Below are positions 19,473 through 30,764 of a stretch of DNA of 64,000 bases, one piece after another. Under the pieces are notes generated by a model that was not told where the DNA came from, made no database searches, and saw only the letters and a program-made list of their open reading frames with translations. Origin of the DNA: Paraspadella gotoi (Eukaryota > Chaetognatha); assembly GCA_051294375.1 (NCBI GenBank), contig CM119267.1, positions 15,664,105 through 15,728,104 of the forward strand. Reading direction: 5' to 3'. How positions within the stretch are numbered: position 1 is the stretch's first letter; each line of letters opens with the position of its first letter. Both the position numbers and the translations under genes were made by a program.

Positions 19473-22400
19473 TTAAGCTAATAAGGACATCCACATAAAA
19501 AATAACATAGCATTAATCATATCTTCAACAAGCTCTTGCAATGCTAATTCGTTCAAACTTCTTGAGTTATTCATAGAATTTGAAAGTCTCACATTAGCGT
19601 CTACAACAGTGGTTCCACTTTCGTTCTCAACAATGAAACTACTGGATCTGTTATGCTTTAGTGATTGTGGGGGACCATCTTGACACAAACATATTACATC
19701 TTTTGTGCCAGTTAAGGTGTTTAAATACAAACAGACAAGTATTTTTAAGTTTTTCGGATTCAATATAACGTAATAATGCTCTACTTTGTCGTTTGATTCA
19801 AAAATTTTGCAATTTGACTCTCCAAATTTATTCACTAAATACTTAGCTAAGCGTTGAAACCAGTTGATATTCATATTCAAAAATGAGTGTATTTGAGGAT
19901 CCGCATCTATTAACCTTCTAAATATTGAAGTAGAATTCATGAGCTCTTCAAATTCGTAAAAAGCTAACTTTGCCACATGCTCATTTCCACTGTCTCGAGC
20001 TTTTGCCTCATCCTCTCCCTTAACTAATCGTCGCCACAAATCTTCTCTTCGGCAATGTTTCTTTGCCTCCAGTATCAACTTGACAATTCTATCACGAGTA
20101 GAATCCATTTCACTTTCGAGTACCAAACCAGCAGCGGTTTCAATTTGGTCTTTGCTTGACATAGACGTCTTTGATGTCCAAGAAACTGTATTATCATTAT
20201 TAGTTACTTTAGTGAGACTAAACGACTCACTCCGGGCTCTCTTTGTCGTTATTACTGTGTTGGTTCCATTTTCAGTATCAGAGTTAATGTCAACATCTTT
20301 TAAAGTTTGAGTGACATTAATAGGTGGATTATTAGTGGAATTTTTAACCGTGAGTTTATCCAAAGTTATTCTCGGAAATAGATTTCGCCTTGAAGTGCCC
20401 AAAAGATAAAACTGAAGTACTAAATTGTGACAGTTAGAACTGGAAATGACACCTTTGGACTTTAAACTAAGATTGTTTAAATCCATCCTCGCAGTGTCTT
20501 TTTCGTTGTAATAAATAATCAAACCAACATCAACTTCCTCGGCGGGTCTTCGAGGTAGGCTGGCAAATGGAATTTCTGGGGGAACGGTAACCTTTCGAAT
20601 AGAATGCTGAGTAAGAGCATATTCGGCTGATGTACTCGCCATTTCACCAGAGGCTTCTAAAAAGTCTGACTCTATTGGCTTTATTCGTTTTCCCTTCAAA
20701 TTAAATTGCTTGTCTTGACAAAGAAGATATTCATAAACGGTGGAGCAAGACATGCTAGCAAGATTGACACTTATAACTCCTTTTAACAGCTTATTACGAG
20801 CCCATCTTGGAGCGATAGTGAAAAATTTTGAGAAGTCATAAGCAAATGAGGGTAAATGATAGTCTCTAGGCAAAATAGAAGAACGAGCTGAGATGTGATC
20901 CATTATATGCCTCAAATGGAAGTCATGGCTAAACGAGTTTAAATGAGTCATGTCTTTTAATCGGTCAACTTCCTCTAAAAAAATTTTAATTTGAGAACTT
21001 TTGCTATTTTCAACCAAATCGTGAAAACAGTCTAAAACATAAAGTTTAACAGAAAAAAGTCTCCTCTGTTGACTAGTATCTCCAGTTGTCCATGCTAACT
21101 CCAGTAAAATGATTCCCGCTGGAAAAGATTTTTGCAAAAATTTACTTAGAACTTGAGTAGGATCAGATTCGGTTGATTCTCGTCTAATAGTTGGGGATGA
21201 AATTTGTGTCAGAGGAGGATGATAATTTGAAAAGGAAGATAACGACCTTCCTTGAATTTGTCTTTTAGGACTAGAAGATCGAGTTTGAACTAGAACAAAG
21301 CCCAACGATTGCAAGAACTGAATATATTCCTGGACAAATCTATTTTTTATATCCTGATGCCACTCAGGTTCAGAGCTTTTTCCAACATTAATAGAAGACA
21401 AAGAATTTTGCCCTCTTAATAAAGATTCCCGCCAAATTGGACTAAATAACAATGGAGAACTAACAAAATGAAGCAACCTCGAATTTTTTTTCAATAAACG
21501 GAGAAGGTCGCTAGTTATTGGTACATTGACAGTTGGGCCAACGCTTTCGGTCCAAAAATAATGAAGTTCATCCAAACGTTGCCATTTATCTCGCTGAATT
21601 TTTTCAGTATGTCGAACCTCTAATAATTGTTTCCCATGCTTCTGAATAACATCTTTAGCAATATCATATGAACAAACATGAAGCGGTTTTGGAGGCATGG
21701 CATCCCGTAAAACATCATTAACTATTTGACTTTCGTTCGCAGAGGGCGATGACATACTGACATCTTCATTCACTCTAGATACTTGAGTATTTAGTTTCAA
21801 TAATGAAGAAGACCTGCCACGATGAGACTGTAAAGAATATATCTTAGGTTTAGTTAAACGAATCAATTCTTCTGCATTTTTTTCATCTGTAATATATGGA
21901 TTGGTATCATTTGAAAAAGGCTCTGATGAGAGATCACCAAATTTATAATGATGAAACAAGCCCATCTTTTGCATAACAATGGACGTCATTAAATGAGATC
22001 TTGCATTAAACCACTGACTCAGCTTCTGAAGCGTGCTTGACAAGGATGCCTGAATAGTAGGGTGCAAATTGTAGGAGTATAAAATGAGTTGTTTATCGCA
22101 TGCTTTGATGAATATTAATTTTTGTCGAGGGACGATTAGATTAAAATTTTCAGAGCTTAGAGGCTGACTAAGTTGAATTTCAGTATCAAGTGGCTGAAAT
22201 TTTTGAAAAAAATTTGTATCTTTTGTTAATTTAACTTCATTTTGCTTTTCATGCAGAAATTTTCGCCAAACGTTGTTATTTCGAGATATCATTATCCACT
22301 GATTGGGTTTTTCTGACTTTGTATTTCTTTTGTAATGACTAACTAAAAAATATTTATCAGAATAGTCATCAAATCTAAACAGGCGACAAGGTGAATCTGG

Positions 22401-25400
22401 AGTATGTTGAATAATTTGGGAAGAAAATTCATTCAAAATACTTTCAACAGGATATTTGAATATTTGTCCAACGACATGCTTGCTTACAGATGGAAGACTA
22501 TTTCGTATGCAAAACTCGAACCAATCTGGTAAAGAATCTACATATAATGGGTTCAACCGACCCAAGGTACCATCTTCATATTCTTGAATTAACTGACTCA
22601 ATAAACTATCGATATCCGTTTTATTAGAAACGTCTTTCACTTCCCTGTCACAGTGTTGTTTTGAAAATGAAAAATTTCTCAACTTGTATCTTAATTTATC
22701 CAACAATGTGTCCTTCTTTAATAAAACGGTTTCAGCGGAATTTTCAGATGTTTCTGTATTGGAATCTAAAATTTCGGTAACTTGCTGCCTTAAATAAAAA
22801 TGACTTGGTTTAAGACATATAGGCGCAGTTAAAAAATGATATTCCATAAAAAAATCTAATAGCGAATGTTGAACACTTGCTTTTAATCTCTCTGTGAGAA
22901 AACTCATATCATCATCTCCCCTCGACCAAATGAGAAATAAAATAGACGTTGATTGTCCAGGTATTATGGAACCAGAATTAGATCTTTGTAACCGGGACCT
23001 ATTTGGCTTAATGTCTGAATACGACGTTAATTCAGTTAACTCATTTTGAAAATCAATTATGGAAAATTCTTCAAGCCAAGCATCAGGGCATGGTCTTTCA
23101 CAATTACTTAATTGTGAAGAGAGAGCTTTTAATCCAATACAACAAAGCCCTATATTTCCAACACTGCTTCTTTTATGACTATTGAATAAAAAAACCTCTC
23201 CTTCATGAAATACAGTAGGAGGCTCTTGACTGTAATCAACAAAATGATTCAGGGGATTAGCATCCATATACTTAGGATTGTTGAGAAATTGTAACAGATT
23301 CTGACCTAGATAAAATCTGATTGCAGCAAGCCTGGAATGATAGAATGAGTTAAGTTCAAAACGTATCTGATGTTTGGGTTTTGTCATAGGTGGTTGAATA
23401 AAATGAACGTCCTCACTTTGTAATTTTAGCTGAGGATTCCTCAAAAGCAAAAGTTCAATTTGGTCTAATGTTGCATCGTCAAGTCTTTTCTGTAAAACCT
23501 CAACTAACTGTTCTTTTAATTCTTGGCCTACGGATTTTATTCCATACACCGTTAATTCTATGCAATCTTGTGTTTTACTTTTGTTCAACGAGCCTTTTTC
23601 AATTTTTGCAGTTTTTTGAGAATGGTTATTTCCACCGTGTATAGAAGGATTCAATATTTCAGAACGTTGAACAGTTGTTTCCGTTGAAATAAGATAAAAT
23701 ACATTACCGGTAGAAGTCTCTTTGTATACATACATGTCACGTCGATTTTTAACAGAAAATTTGTCTAAAATACTTTTGACTTTTTCAAGCATTGCCGCTT
23801 TTCCAGCAGCAGTTTTCAATCTTGGATGCAAGGGAAAAGCTCTTTTCCAAACACAATCACACTGAAAGTAACCAGGGGCTATATCAGGACACCAAAGAAA
23901 TCCACTCTCGCCAAATTCTTCAGAATCATCGTCATCATCATCGTCTTCACTTAAATCATTAAATCCTTTCTGTATTTTTTTTTGAAACTTGATTGGATTA
24001 CGGTGTCGCCAAGCATCCTCATCAGACGGAGGAACAAGCATTCTGTGACAGTTTCTCGTTATATACAGATCTTCCAAAAGCAAATGCTGATTAACATTAC
24101 GACTAATTTGTTTTATTTTGTTAATAACTTGAGTATAGACCGTTCGTTTACTGTCACCATCATCTGGATCATGAGTTATTGATATAAGACCATTGCCTAA
24201 ATCTCGAGTATGCCAATTTACTGTAACAACATAATCACCTCCCTTGCTTGAAGGAGGCAAAATTTGAACTATCAACCACAGATCAAGAAACCTTTTTTCA
24301 ATAGTGTCTGATAAAATATTTGGAATTTTTTTTTCAATACTTATTTCTTCCGAGAGATCACAATTATTTATTCTTTTAGTATTGCACTCATCAGTATCAG
24401 AATCGCTCTCTGATTCCATTGAAGATCCGCCATCATATCCTGCTTCTGTGAAGCTACTGACAGATGAATTTTGGAATGAGGAAAACCTCGATGTACCTTC
24501 AAATCGACCAATTCCATCTTTTGTGAGTTTCAATTTATCTGATGCATTTTTCTTTGATGGATACGAAAAATAACCCCCGCTACCATGGCGAATTTTGCAA
24601 TCATTTAAAAGAGAATTTTCTACTGGATACTTTTTACAATCAAGAGGAAAAGAAACTGAAGAGTTCGATCTTTTGAGATTACATTGAAATGGTTGAAAAT
24701 CGTGATCATCATTTTCATTATCTGACAATAAGGATTTTTCTTGTTTCAATCCCGATTCTATTTCAGCATTTAAAATACATGTGCGATCAAGATACGAACT
24801 ATATTCTACATCTTCAGAGGCCTTCTCCTTTACTCGCAGAAAAGAACTGCTGCTATCAGATTCACTTCCAATATCATTAGACTCTATGCTCAGCATTTTT
24901 TGTCTTACCTTTCGTTCAGTTTTTCTCTTTTTAACTTTGGGAGTTGATACTTCAATTTCACTGGCAGAAAGTTTATCTGCATTCAAATCTTTATTACTTA
25001 AAATGTAATAATAATATTTTTCAGCCTCTTTTTTAACTTCATATCCACAAACATAGGAATTTTCAAATTCATCTATAAAGCGTCCCAATGATATATCTGG
25101 GCCAAACACAAACTGAAGTTTAACATCATGATGGATGCAATTAGTCAAAGTCGCGGCACCTCTAATATGTTTTACTACATAATTTAATACATCTCCACTG
25201 ACATCACCAGTTCTGTGAAGAGCGCCAACAATTTCATCTTTCAACATCCAATTTATTTCATCTATACAACGTTTTACAGCTGTGTATTGAAAATGAGGCA
25301 ATTTCTCTAACTTCCCTAAGAGAGAGGGTTCCATAATAGAATCAGTGTTTGTTTCTTGACCATCGTCAGAATTTCTCTCCATCTTTTGAATAAAACCTTG

Positions 25401-28400
25401 GGGTTCGCCACCAACAAAGGCAGATGGGAGATCAGAATCTTCAGGAAGGGTTAAAAAATTAAAATCAAGAGATATAATAAGCTTAGTAAGGTCAACAACT
25501 TCGTCCTTATCTTTTACTAGAATCAAATTTTCATGAAGATCTCTTAAGCAAGTCGGTAAACCTGAAACTGGAATAGAAACAAATTTTCCATTTTCCTTGT
25601 TCCGAATAGAACAAGTTAAATACAAAAACAATGGAACTGACTTCTCATCATCTACATCGTCAATAAATATTTCTTCCTCAATATTTTTGGAAGATGAAAC
25701 ATCATCATCAGATGAAAAAAATCTGGAAAAATCCGTAGCAGGAACTTCAGATGGCTCTACACTTAAAGCTTCCTGATTACCTATACCAGAGAAGTTTATT
25801 CCATCTTCCATTGTTCCTTCCAAACTAATGAAAGATTCTGTTTTTTTCAAACTGCAAGAAAAAAAATACATATTGCCACCTCGTGAAGATGGAATTGGTT
25901 TAAATGAAGAAGATATCATTTCATTAAATTTGCTTTTGATTACTTGGTGCAATCCTAAAGTGGTTTCCCATAAATTTGATTCATTTAGCTCATTAAGAAA
26001 AAGCATGCAATCTTCTGTTTCATCAGAAATTTGACCTAATAACTTTTTTTTAGCAAACACGGGCGATACATGACCACAGACCATTTCAAGAAATGACGTT
26101 ATATCAATTTCTAATAACGATTCTTCACAAAATTCGTCAATCGCCCGTTGGACGTCTAAAGGATCAACCAGTAAACCCGTCTGCAGACAACGATAGAGTG
26201 CTTTGATGTAACCTCGGTTGAAAGTTTCAAAAACTTGACCATAATGATCCTTTAAGCCCAATGCACTCCCAAATACAGCGTCAAACACAGCAGATTGTGA
26301 ATAATCATCGCTTTCTTCTCTGTGACGAGTTTGAATATCTTCAGTCAAGCCCTCATCTGTTGAATTTTCATTAATATTAATTTCCTGGTGTTCTGTCCTT
26401 AGGGTTTTATCTATAAAAATATCATCATAATACTTTTTTTCATTCCATACTCCAGATATAAGGTCTTTAACAATGACTTGCATGGAGCATCGAAAAATAA
26501 AAACCGGTAAATAAAGACTTTCATCAGCCTGCCCAGAGTTGTTTTTAGAACTAAAAACGCAATTCTCTATTTCTTCCTTACAAGCTGGTGACTTTACGTC
26601 TTCATTATCAAAACAAGGAATGGATTTCTCAGGACTAACTGAAGGAAAATTATCTTGAAAATTTTCAGTTGGCAATTGAGTAACACTAACACTTAGAGGA
26701 GAGTTAACCACAGAAGATTTTGTTTTAAGTTTGCTTACATTGCTATTTCTTTGATTTGTTCCAACGGATAAGGTGCTGCTTCTTGATCTACCTATAATAT
26801 TTTCAGATTCTGGAGTTGACTGGTTATCATGATCATCTAAAAAAGTACTTCTTCCTCCTGTTGAACCTCGAGCTGAAGATTTAGTAGCATTTGATTGCTT
26901 AGGGCACAATAAATTAATCAAATCAGTAAAAGTAGCAGGAACTAAAGTGATAAAACATTCAGTGGATGAAACGCATTTGATAAAACATCTCCATCTCGGA
27001 ACAATGTAACAAATATTACAAACATTTTTTGTTTTACTTGAGTCGGAATGAAACAAGCATTGCATACAATTATTTGAACAATGGCCATTCAATTTATCAT
27101 CATATGATTTTCCGACGCTTTGCCATTCATTTGGCCATATTAATCCTCTAGTTGGATCAGTCTCTTGTCTTTTTACGCATTTTAAAACAAAATCAAAAGA
27201 TTCTTCAGAATTTAAGTTTATTTCAGAATCATTAAGTCGTATTAGACCTTCCAAAAAATTAGCAAAAAGCATTTGATTCATAGGAGTGGTCTGCCTGGCT
27301 ATTACTGATAAAGGACTTTGAACCGTTTCAATTGTAGAATTACGATTTTGTAAATTAATATTTACTGCATTTAATCTTTCATCTTGACCAGAATCATCTA
27401 CTAGGTAACCATATGGTACATTTTTTAATGGTGGTCTTAAAATCGGTAATAAAACGTGCACCTGTTGACCTAAGTCAAGCAAATTTAGTAGATTAAATTT
27501 GTGATTAAACATATGAATATGGGAAGAACAAGTACCGCCACCATCAACACCGATAGAGTCGGGCAAAATTCCGTTTATCATATCAGTGGTAAAACCAGAT
27601 TGATGTTTACTTCTAAATTCGTGTACTAGTTCAATGGCTTTATCCTGTTCCAATGATCCAAATTGGTCCTTGGTAATCGGTACATCACAAATTAATACCA
27701 AAGTTTCAAAGGTTAGCATTACAGATAGAGTTTTCATATCAATCGGCAAAAAAGATTGTGCTAGGTTTTCATAATTACAACCATGCAAATAAGTTGGCAA
27801 AGGCAAAGCATCATTTCCCCCCAGTGCTGCAAATGCATGGCCGTCTTGAGGAGTAACCCAACATTCCAAAGCAATTTGAACATTTGGTAGATTTTGATTA
27901 GATTCGTGGTTGCTTAAATCATCGGTATGTGATGTTAATCCATCATCAGTGTCAATATCTGAAAAACTATCTTCATGTGCAACCATTAAATTTGGTGGGA
28001 ATATAATGTATTGTATAACAGAAGTATAAAGATTTTTCTGATTTTGCAATGGTAAAGAGCCGCTATTCATTGCAACTTCAAGAACAAGGTTAACGATTCC
28101 TTGACTTGCATAAGCAAAATGAAATCCTTCCTTTAAGCGAATTTTTGTTAAAGTTGACAGAACTCTACCTAAAGCGAAATTGGAAATTGTAATTGAATCA
28201 CAGATTGGAGAAATAGTCCAAATCCATCTTTGATGAAATAAATATTTTGATAATGCCGTATATAGGTTTGAAGTTGGAGTAGTAGCATAAAAAGAGCTAT
28301 CAGCATAACTAAATATTAAAAAGTTTTCTGGAACCTTCTCATAGCGAATTAATATTCGCTCTACAGGATGATGGAGCATTATACAACAAACATCTAAGTC

Positions 28401-30764
28401 TTTTGTTACTGCCAGCCCTTCTTTCTTTTCAAAAACAGGAGTCAATGTCACAGAACTTGGATGTTTGCTTCTTCCCGACATCTTTCTGGTAGGGCTATCT
28501 CCTCTGGGCAAAGGACGAGGAGGAAATTTCAAATTTCTGACAGCCTGAATTAAATTCCATTCAATTTCATGTCTAGTTGAACCAGACGTCCCACCTTGAA
28601 ATGCCAGCCATAAAACAACACAAGGAGGTTTCATAACCACCCTCAGAAGATAAAACGATGCCGGGGTGGAAGTATCACCATCATGCTGTGGAAGTAGTTG
28701 TATATATGAATGATTTTCCATTAAAACAAAACTACTCCAATTACTCAAAAATGAGGCCAACTGGGTTGCAGCTTGCCTGCAGGTAATTACTGAATATCGT
28801 CCATTTGAATTTTGAGTATGAAGATGTCTGGGAAGTGGACCGTTATCGTGTCTTAAAATTAATCCTATTCTGTGTGTGTGCAACCATTTTTGCCAAATAT
28901 TAATATCTAGCATTAAAATAGGTTTCCAAAACGAGGTAAACTGAGTAAAATTATAATCTTTACTTACATTTTGAACAGAGAGCTCAAATTGTTGATGTTG
29001 CATGGAATGAATAGCATCAACAGGTAAATAATACAATGGCACTCTATTTTTAACAGAATCTGGTAAAGTATAATAAGCGGGATTAAATGAAAAAGATTGC
29101 ATGTGAACCAAAAATTGGTCAGTTTGAGACAAACTGTGTAAAACTTGACGAAATTTTTTGACTGTCATGTCCCGCTGAGGATTTTTTTTCCGCAGTTCTT
29201 GAGGTTGACTCAAATCATGCAAAAAGTAATAATTCGCTTCTAAAGTTATTTCTACATGTGTAATTGAGGAAGTATTTAATGATAAGGGCCATGAACAGAC
29301 AGCTAAGTACTCAATACGAACATTGTGACGCCAAGGCAATGCCAAATATACTTCAATTTTTGTATCACTTTGGCTGAACTGAACAGACTTAATTGTGTAA
29401 CCTTCGCGTAGCCTTAATGCAAGAATAGCAGCAAGAGAGGCATGAACGTCATAAGCTAATTGGCGTTTACGCAGTAATAACTGAATCATGTTGTGGGCCT
29501 CGCTCGAAATTGAAGGATCTTCCTGGAGAAATATTCCTGCAGCGACGGCACCTTTACATTTTGGTTGAGGCGGAAGAGAAAAACTCAATCTAAAGCCGTC
29601 TAAACCTTTCTGAAAATCCCAACATAATAAAGCTTGATGGTATATATTCATTTCAACTTGTATGTTATTAGGAATATCGGGGCAAGTTTCAAGATAAGCT
29701 CCGAAAGTAGCAGTGGCTAAAAATTGGAGAACGTCTGTATTAGGAATGTACCCAAACCCGTTTTGAGGATGAAAAGGAGTAGCCACTTGTAAGAAAGAAC
29801 AGGCAACTGTAGCGTCTCGAAGCTGTGATAACAAGGCATCTAAATAAAGTGGGTCTGGTGTACCTGTCATACCATCAGTTATAACGATTGCCAGTCTACT
29901 AGCTTTTTCAGGAAGCAATTCCAAAGATAGCAAACTATATCTTAAGAGTGTAACTAGTCCGACATCTGGGCTGCTCAAAATCTTTTGCTTTGGATATATA
30001 TCATCTAAAAGCCGAGCACTATTTGGGTCTTCCCCGTCGTCTGATATTAGAACAGATCTCTGAATTTCTTCTTCATCGGACCACCCCATTAAGCTCTTGG
30101 TACAATTGGCAACAGATGTTTCAAACTGCTTCAGTTTAGTTTGAATAAGTTCCAAATAAATAGAAACATTTTGATCGTCGACCGTTACTCCTTGAAGCAA
30201 TACTTGAGGAGTTGAGCAGCTCATGAACGGAGAGTTTGCGAGAATACATAAGTGAAACAAGGGCGTAAACAGAAGTCTAGTTCCGGGTACATAAAACGGT
30301 CGAGTAACTCCAAATAGTACTTTCTTTAACGCGGCAATTTGAGCGTCACTTATGACACAGCCAGTATGTATGTCCACAAAAGCCGAGGATGGACTCAAAT
30401 CCAAAGCTACGACTAATCTATATTGACGTGCGAGAAAAATGACCCGAGTTTTATTTGTAAGGTAGTATTCTACTACATTCTGAGCTCCTATTTCATTAAT
30501 TTCTTTTATTGCCGTCGATAATTCGGAATTTACGCTATCTTCATTGCTGGTACTTCTGTTAAGATTTTGAGCGGAAAGGGAAGGAGGCGGGAGAACAGAA
30601 AGGACTTCGAGCTCGGCAGTTTCGTCACAGTCCTTCCAATGTCTTTTAGGAGAAAACTTGAGAATTTGGTTAAGATGGGAGAGATACCAAGCGGCTCTCC
30701 GATTTCGGGACACCCGATAATCCCGTCGCATAATTATGTAAACGTGAGTCGCTTCGACAGGCAT
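19473..30764 (-). CDS. SZT2: SZT2, KICSTOR complex scaffold, as one 11.3-kb exon
   Basis: A single open exon encodes 3763 residues (human SZT2 is about 3430). SZT2 links KICSTOR to GATOR1 on lysosomes and is needed to switch mTORC1 off when amino acids are scarce. The start MPVEATHVYIIMRRDYRVSR fits the SZT2 N terminus. Family blocks follow in order: LEVLSVLPPP, VVALDLSPSSAFVD, an LAIVITDGMTG stretch, LRLREGYTIKSVQFS, HNVRIEYLAVCSWPL, KHLHTQNSNGRYSVI region, and NWSSFVLMENHSYIQLL. The C-terminal half is more diverged, with long serine/acid-rich inserts. The mammalian gene has about 70 exons, so the lack of any intron here is striking. The gene is AT-rich compared with neighbours such as spartin and EEPD1. 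No stop or frameshift interrupts it, so it is under coding constraint. Confidence 0.93.
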   Translation of the reverse strand: MPVEATHVYIIMRRDYRVSRNRRAAWYLSHLNQILKFSPKRHWKDCDETAELEVLSVLPPPSLSAQNLNRSTSNEDSVNSELSTAIKEINEIGAQNVVEYYLTNKTRVIFLARQYRLVVALDLSPSSAFVDIHTGCVISDAQIAALKKVLFGVTRPFYVPGTRLLFTPLFHLCILANSPFMSCSTPQVLLQGVTVDDQNVSIYLELIQTKLKQFETSVANCTKSLMGWSDEEEIQRSVLISDDGEDPNSARLLDDIYPKQKILSSPDVGLVTLLRYSLLSLELLPEKASRLAIVITDGMTGTPDPLYLDALLSQLRDATVACSFLQVATPFHPQNGFGYIPNTDVLQFLATATFGAYLETCPDIPNNIQVEMNIYHQALLCWDFQKGLDGFRLSFSLPPQPKCKGAVAAGIFLQEDPSISSEAHNMIQLLLRKRQLAYDVHASLAAILALRLREGYTIKSVQFSQSDTKIEVYLALPWRHNVRIEYLAVCSWPLSLNTSSITHVEITLEANYYFLHDLSQPQELRKKNPQRDMTVKKFRQVLHSLSQTDQFLVHMQSFSFNPAYYTLPDSVKNRVPLYYLPVDAIHSMQHQQFELSVQNVSKDYNFTQFTSFWKPILMLDINIWQKWLHTHRIGLILRHDNGPLPRHLHTQNSNGRYSVITCRQAATQLASFLSNWSSFVLMENHSYIQLLPQHDGDTSTPASFYLLRVVMKPPCVVLWLAFQGGTSGSTRHEIEWNLIQAVRNLKFPPRPLPRGDSPTRKMSGRSKHPSSVTLTPVFEKKEGLAVTKDLDVCCIMLHHPVERILIRYEKVPENFLIFSYADSSFYATTPTSNLYTALSKYLFHQRWIWTISPICDSITISNFALGRVLSTLTKIRLKEGFHFAYASQGIVNLVLEVAMNSGSLPLQNQKNLYTSVIQYIIFPPNLMVAHEDSFSDIDTDDGLTSHTDDLSNHESNQNLPNVQIALECWVTPQDGHAFAALGGNDALPLPTYLHGCNYENLAQSFLPIDMKTLSVMLTFETLVLICDVPITKDQFGSLEQDKAIELVHEFRSKHQSGFTTDMINGILPDSIGVDGGGTCSSHIHMFNHKFNLLNLLDLGQQVHVLLPILRPPLKNVPYGYLVDDSGQDERLNAVNINLQNRNSTIETVQSPLSVIARQTTPMNQMLFANFLEGLIRLNDSEINLNSEESFDFVLKCVKRQETDPTRGLIWPNEWQSVGKSYDDKLNGHCSNNCMQCLFHSDSSKTKNVCNICYIVPRWRCFIKCVSSTECFITLVPATFTDLINLLCPKQSNATKSSARGSTGGRSTFLDDHDNQSTPESENIIGRSRSSTLSVGTNQRNSNVSKLKTKSSVVNSPLSVSVTQLPTENFQDNFPSVSPEKSIPCFDNEDVKSPACKEEIENCVFSSKNNSGQADESLYLPVFIFRCSMQVIVKDLISGVWNEKKYYDDIFIDKTLRTEHQEININENSTDEGLTEDIQTRHREESDDYSQSAVFDAVFGSALGLKDHYGQVFETFNRGYIKALYRCLQTGLLVDPLDVQRAIDEFCEESLLEIDITSFLEMVCGHVSPVFAKKKLLGQISDETEDCMLFLNELNESNLWETTLGLHQVIKSKFNEMISSSFKPIPSSRGGNMYFFSCSLKKTESFISLEGTMEDGINFSGIGNQEALSVEPSEVPATDFSRFFSSDDDVSSSKNIEEEIFIDDVDDEKSVPLFLYLTCSIRNKENGKFVSIPVSGLPTCLRDLHENLILVKDKDEVVDLTKLIISLDFNFLTLPEDSDLPSAFVGGEPQGFIQKMERNSDDGQETNTDSIMEPSLLGKLEKLPHFQYTAVKRCIDEINWMLKDEIVGALHRTGDVSGDVLNYVVKHIRGAATLTNCIHHDVKLQFVFGPDISLGRFIDEFENSYVCGYEVKKEAEKYYYYILSNKDLNADKLSASEIEVSTPKVKKRKTERKVRQKMLSIESNDIGSESDSSSSFLRVKEKASEDVEYSSYLDRTCILNAEIESGLKQEKSLLSDNENDDHDFQPFQCNLKRSNSSVSFPLDCKKYPVENSLLNDCKIRHGSGGYFSYPSKKNASDKLKLTKDGIGRFEGTSRFSSFQNSSVSSFTEAGYDGGSSMESESDSDTDECNTKRINNCDLSEEISIEKKIPNILSDTIEKRFLDLWLIVQILPPSSKGGDYVVTVNWHTRDLGNGLISITHDPDDGDSKRTVYTQVINKIKQISRNVNQHLLLEDLYITRNCHRMLVPPSDEDAWRHRNPIKFQKKIQKGFNDLSEDDDDDDDSEEFGESGFLWCPDIAPGYFQCDCVWKRAFPLHPRLKTAAGKAAMLEKVKSILDKFSVKNRRDMYVYKETSTGNVFYLISTETTVQRSEILNPSIHGGNNHSQKTAKIEKGSLNKSKTQDCIELTVYGIKSVGQELKEQLVEVLQKRLDDATLDQIELLLLRNPQLKLQSEDVHFIQPPMTKPKHQIRFELNSFYHSRLAAIRFYLGQNLLQFLNNPKYMDANPLNHFVDYSQEPPTVFHEGEVFLFNSHKRSSVGNIGLCCIGLKALSSQLSNCERPCPDAWLEEFSIIDFQNELTELTSYSDIKPNRSRLQRSNSGSIIPGQSTSILFLIWSRGDDDMSFLTERLKASVQHSLLDFFMEYHFLTAPICLKPSHFYLRQQVTEILDSNTETSENSAETVLLKKDTLLDKLRYKLRNFSFSKQHCDREVKDVSNKTDIDSLLSQLIQEYEDGTLGRLNPLYVDSLPDWFEFCIRNSLPSVSKHVVGQIFKYPVESILNEFSSQIIQHTPDSPCRLFRFDDYSDKYFLVSHYKRNTKSEKPNQWIMISRNNNVWRKFLHEKQNEVKLTKDTNFFQKFQPLDTEIQLSQPLSSENFNLIVPRQKLIFIKACDKQLILYSYNLHPTIQASLSSTLQKLSQWFNARSHLMTSIVMQKMGLFHHYKFGDLSSEPFSNDTNPYITDEKNAEELIRLTKPKIYSLQSHRGRSSSLLKLNTQVSRVNEDVSMSSPSANESQIVNDVLRDAMPPKPLHVCSYDIAKDVIQKHGKQLLEVRHTEKIQRDKWQRLDELHYFWTESVGPTVNVPITSDLLRLLKKNSRLLHFVSSPLLFSPIWRESLLRGQNSLSSINVGKSSEPEWHQDIKNRFVQEYIQFLQSLGFVLVQTRSSSPKRQIQGRSLSSFSNYHPPLTQISSPTIRRESTESDPTQVLSKFLQKSFPAGIILLELAWTTGDTSQQRRLFSVKLYVLDCFHDLVENSKSSQIKIFLEEVDRLKDMTHLNSFSHDFHLRHIMDHISARSSILPRDYHLPSFAYDFSKFFTIAPRWARNKLLKGVISVNLASMSCSTVYEYLLCQDKQFNLKGKRIKPIESDFLEASGEMASTSAEYALTQHSIRKVTVPPEIPFASLPRRPAEEVDVGLIIYYNEKDTARMDLNNLSLKSKGVISSSNCHNLVLQFYLLGTSRRNLFPRITLDKLTVKNSTNNPPINVTQTLKDVDINSDTENGTNTVITTKRARSESFSLTKVTNNDNTVSWTSKTSMSSKDQIETAAGLVLESEMDSTRDRIVKLILEAKKHCRREDLWRRLVKGEDEAKARDSGNEHVAKLAFYEFEELMNSTSIFRRLIDADPQIHSFLNMNINWFQRLAKYLVNKFGESNCKIFESNDKVEHYYVILNPKNLKILVCLYLNTLTGTKDVICLCQDGPPQSLKHNRSSSFIVENESGTTVVDANVRLSNSMNNSRSLNELALQELVEDMINAMLFFMWMSLLA

